Position numbers and translations under genes: made by a program | The notes under the pieces: model-generated | The model's input: the letters and a program-made list of their open reading frames with translations, nothing else | Databases searched by the model: none | What the model was told of the DNA's origin: nothing | Shown: positions 62,591-64,000 of the stretch, piece after piece | How positions within the stretch are numbered: position 1 is the first letter of the stretch | Layout of the letters: each line of letters begins with the position of its first letter | Assembly: GCF_052064335.1 (NCBI RefSeq) | Contig: NZ_JBQHVU010000006.1 | Span: 65,586 to 129,585 of the forward strand | Direction of reading: 5' to 3' | From: Weimeria sp002480925 | Lineage (GTDB): Bacteria; Bacillota; Clostridia; Lachnospirales; Lachnospiraceae | Length of the DNA stretch: 64,000 bases

Positions 62591-62727
62591 ACGAGAAGAA
62601 GACCAACATCTCACTGGAACTCTTGCTCCTGAATGACCTGCTTCGCACCAAAGCGATAGACAAGGACATTTACGACAAGGCAGCACAGAAAATCGTATCC
62701 GCTAAAAAAGAAAAGCAGGCTGCATAA
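62587..62727 (+). CDS. 46-residue small protein
   Basis: An ATG overlapping the excisionase stop (ATGA) begins a 46-residue product with ISLELLLLNDLLRTKAIDKD and IYDKAAQKIVSAKKEKQAA, a two-helix protein resembling small SHOCT-like proteins found in this position in mobile elements. Confidence 0.6.
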   Translation: MNEKKTNISLELLLLNDLLRTKAIDKDIYDKAAQKIVSAKKEKQAA

Positions 62728-62794
62728 GCCCGGTGTTTCCCGGAAATCGGATGTCATCGTTAACCAGAAAAGCTTAGTTGAGGTACGCAAAAAA

Positions 62795-62968
62795 ATGAAG
62801 AACAGAAACAGGCAACGGCACAACCGCAGAGTAAAAGAAGAAATGTTAGACCTCAAAGATATGTGCGGAGTAAAAGATCCCACACCATACGAGGCAGTAA
62901 AAGAAATTATCAAGGAGTTTAAACACAGAAATGAAACGCAAGGCAGCAATATACCACTTTACAAATGA
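62795..62968 (+). CDS. 57-residue basic small protein
   Basis: From ATG 62795 the product starts KNRNRQRHNRRVKEEMLDLK and continues DPTPYEAVKEIIKEFKHRNE. A very basic head and regular helix suggest nucleic-acid binding. It overlaps the resolvase-like gene by 38 bp. No clear ribosome binding site; the frame and context support it. Confidence 0.5.
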   Translation: MKNRNRQRHNRRVKEEMLDLKDMCGVKDPTPYEAVKEIIKEFKHRNETQGSNIPLYK

Positions 62969-63485
62969 AAGTAAACAGAGACCCAAGATCTACAGAGATC
63001 AGCTGGAAGCCCTCAGGGAATACGCTGAATCTGTAGGTCTTGATGTTGCTGACATTTACTGTGATATGAGCCTGAAAAGGTCAGAGCGGACTGAATTTGA
63101 CCGTTTCCTTGCAAACTCTAACCAATACGATGTCCTTGTAACCAAGGACTTCTACCATATAGAAAAGAACACCGGTAAATGCCTCGGCGTTATGCAACAG
63201 CTCCGAGACAACGGTTTACAGATATATTCCATCGAAAACGGCATCTTTACCTGGGAGGATGCCCCGTTTGACAAACCTCTCCGAGTGGCAACATACACCT
63301 GCCACTTTGGTACATCCAACGAAATGAAAGAGGTTATCCCGGTCAGAAATGATATATTCACACTTTTTACATGTAAGAAAACAAATTGGACTGTACTTGA
63401 CCAATATTCCGATGAAAGTCTTCACCAGAAGGACTGTGAACAGATACAGATGAAGGAACTGATCTGGTCTTATGTCAAGATTTAG
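62931..63485 (+). CDS. resolvase-like protein lacking catalytic residues
   Basis: The 184-residue product has the order of a serine recombinase N-terminal domain: KAAIYHFTNESKQRP where YxRxS would be, LREYAESVGLDVADIYCDMS, FDRFLANSNQYDVLVTKDFYHI and GLQIYSIENGIF. The catalytic Ser-Arg pair is not evident and the C-terminal DNA-binding part is replaced by a short tail, so it is unlikely to be active. It may regulate or assist another recombinase. ATG 62931 is inside the preceding small gene. Confidence 0.6.
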   Translation: MKRKAAIYHFTNESKQRPKIYRDQLEALREYAESVGLDVADIYCDMSLKRSERTEFDRFLANSNQYDVLVTKDFYHIEKNTGKCLGVMQQLRDNGLQIYSIENGIFTWEDAPFDKPLRVATYTCHFGTSNEMKEVIPVRNDIFTLFTCKKTNWTVLDQYSDESLHQKDCEQIQMKELIWSYVKI

Positions 63486-63513
63486 TACAAGTTAAAATGA
63501 GAAATTTTCCACT

Positions 63514-64000
63514 TTAACTTGCTACTTTTGCGTTTTTATCCACCGCTTCAGCATACATACGTTCGTATTCATTGGGAGACATAAAGTTATCATGGCTATG
63601 AATCCGGACAGTATTGTAAAATGTTTCGATGTATTCCCATACCAGCGTGTATGCGGCATCGAAATTGGCGATACGGAATCGATTAAGCCATTCACGCTTT
63701 ATCAGAGAATGGAACGATTCTATACAGGCGTTATCGTATGGGTAGCCTTTATGCGAGTAGCTCCTCTGCATGCCCTCTGTGGCTTTTCTGTAGGCCTCGC
63801 TGACGTACTGGCTGCCTCTGTCACTGTGGATGATAAGCGGCTCAGAAGTAGGCCTTGAGGCTTTCGCTTTATTGACGGTATCGACAACACATGAGACCTC
63901 CATCGTGGGTGTGAGCGTCCATGCGATGATCTTACGAGAATACAGATCCATGATGCTGGTAAGATATATGTATCCACTCTCATAGGTCCAGATATACGTG
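63514..64000 (-). CDS. IS3 family (IS150-like) transposase OrfB, truncated by window edge
   Basis: The frame is open to the end of the window; its 5' part is beyond it. Visible are YESGYIYLTSIMDLYSRKII, IIHSDRGSQYVSEAYRKATE and ACIESFHSLIKREWLNRFRI, i.e. the second and third residues of the DDE triad. The sequence GAGAAATTTTCCACTTTAAC before 63514 is probably the IS end. It differs from the IS3 copy at 24296-25738. Confidence 0.9.
   Translation of the reverse strand, partial: TYIWTYESGYIYLTSIMDLYSRKIIAWTLTPTMEVSCVVDTVNKAKASRPTSEPLIIHSDRGSQYVSEAYRKATEGMQRSYSHKGYPYDNACIESFHSLIKREWLNRFRIANFDAAYTLVWEYIETFYNTVRIHSHDNFMSPNEYERMYAEAVDKNAKVAS

Larger units (their letters stand above)
47176..64000. 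mobile_element. pipolin-like mobilizable integrative element with PolB, relaxase and Type I R-M
   Basis: The left junction is inside cpaF near 47176; the right junction is outside the window. Contents in order: PolB (+), RHH-like (+), oriT candidate, mobC, mobA, coiled-coil membrane protein, serine recombinase (+); Type I R-M operon with XRE regulator (-); excisionase-like, two tiny genes, resolvase-like (+); IS3 transposase (-). A replication-type polymerase plus mobilization genes but no conjugation apparatus suggests an element that is transferred by a helper. Confidence 0.75.

Overview
The window looks like a chromosome segment of a Gram-positive anaerobe of the class Clostridia, most likely a Lachnospiraceae member (Butyrivibrio/Lachnospira-like). 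Support comes from moderate GC, strong AGGAGG-type ribosome binding sites, secreted proteins with Gram-positive signal peptides, a CBM41/GH13 pullulanase, an FHA/DUF6382 protein in a Tad pilus locus, and a YolD-like/Y-family polymerase cassette. The assignment is inference. No tRNA, rRNA or CRISPR array was recognised.

Layout. 1-6 kb: two ornithine-cyclodeaminase-family genes, an iron-type alcohol dehydrogenase, an APC permease and an AraC regulator, apparently one small catabolic or transport locus; the permease and araC leaders carry near-identical terminator-like hairpins. 6-13 kb: intergenic repeats (G-rich tracts, hairpin repeats), a small lipoprotein, an SOS-like cassette (small protein, Y-family polymerase, YolD-like) with a LexA-like site in its promoter, a TetR regulator, and an Rpn-family nuclease gene whose 3' end is tandemly triplicated. 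13-17 kb: a large secreted transglutaminase-domain protein with a GGNTGSTGTT repeat stalk. 17-27.7 kb: an accessory island of toxin-antitoxin-like genes (ImmA/IrrE plus a DUF4411 gene broken by an amber codon; an ATPase under a 31-bp palindrome; XRE plus an ImmA-Fic fusion), nested IS debris (ISL3, IS66, IS3) and orphan small genes. 27.8-34.1 kb: a large S-layer-like surface protein and a secreted pullulanase, separated by a long structured leader. 34.3-40.2 kb: housekeeping (NifX-like, pgi, murG, GH114-like, HIT, flavodoxin-SCP2). 40.2-47.2 kb: a Tad/Flp pilus locus (FHA, TadE-like, prepilin peptidase, DUF5702, Flp pilin, TadC, TadB) ending in a decapitated cpaF/tadA ATPase.

47.2-64 kb (and beyond): a mobilizable integrative element that interrupts cpaF. 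It carries a ~1027-aa family B DNA polymerase with all exonuclease and polymerase motifs, a ribbon-helix-helix-like protein, a dense stem-loop region that is a good oriT candidate, mobC, a MobA/MobL relaxase whose 3' half overlaps a coiled-coil membrane protein in another frame, a small serine recombinase, a Type I restriction-modification operon with three extra genes and an XRE regulator flanked by operator repeats, then an excisionase-like gene, two tiny genes and a catalytically degenerate resolvase-like gene. An IS3-type transposase runs off the right edge. The combination of a self-encoded PolB, relaxase, recombinase and R-M cargo resembles pipolins (elements with primer-independent PolB) and is the most interesting system in the window.
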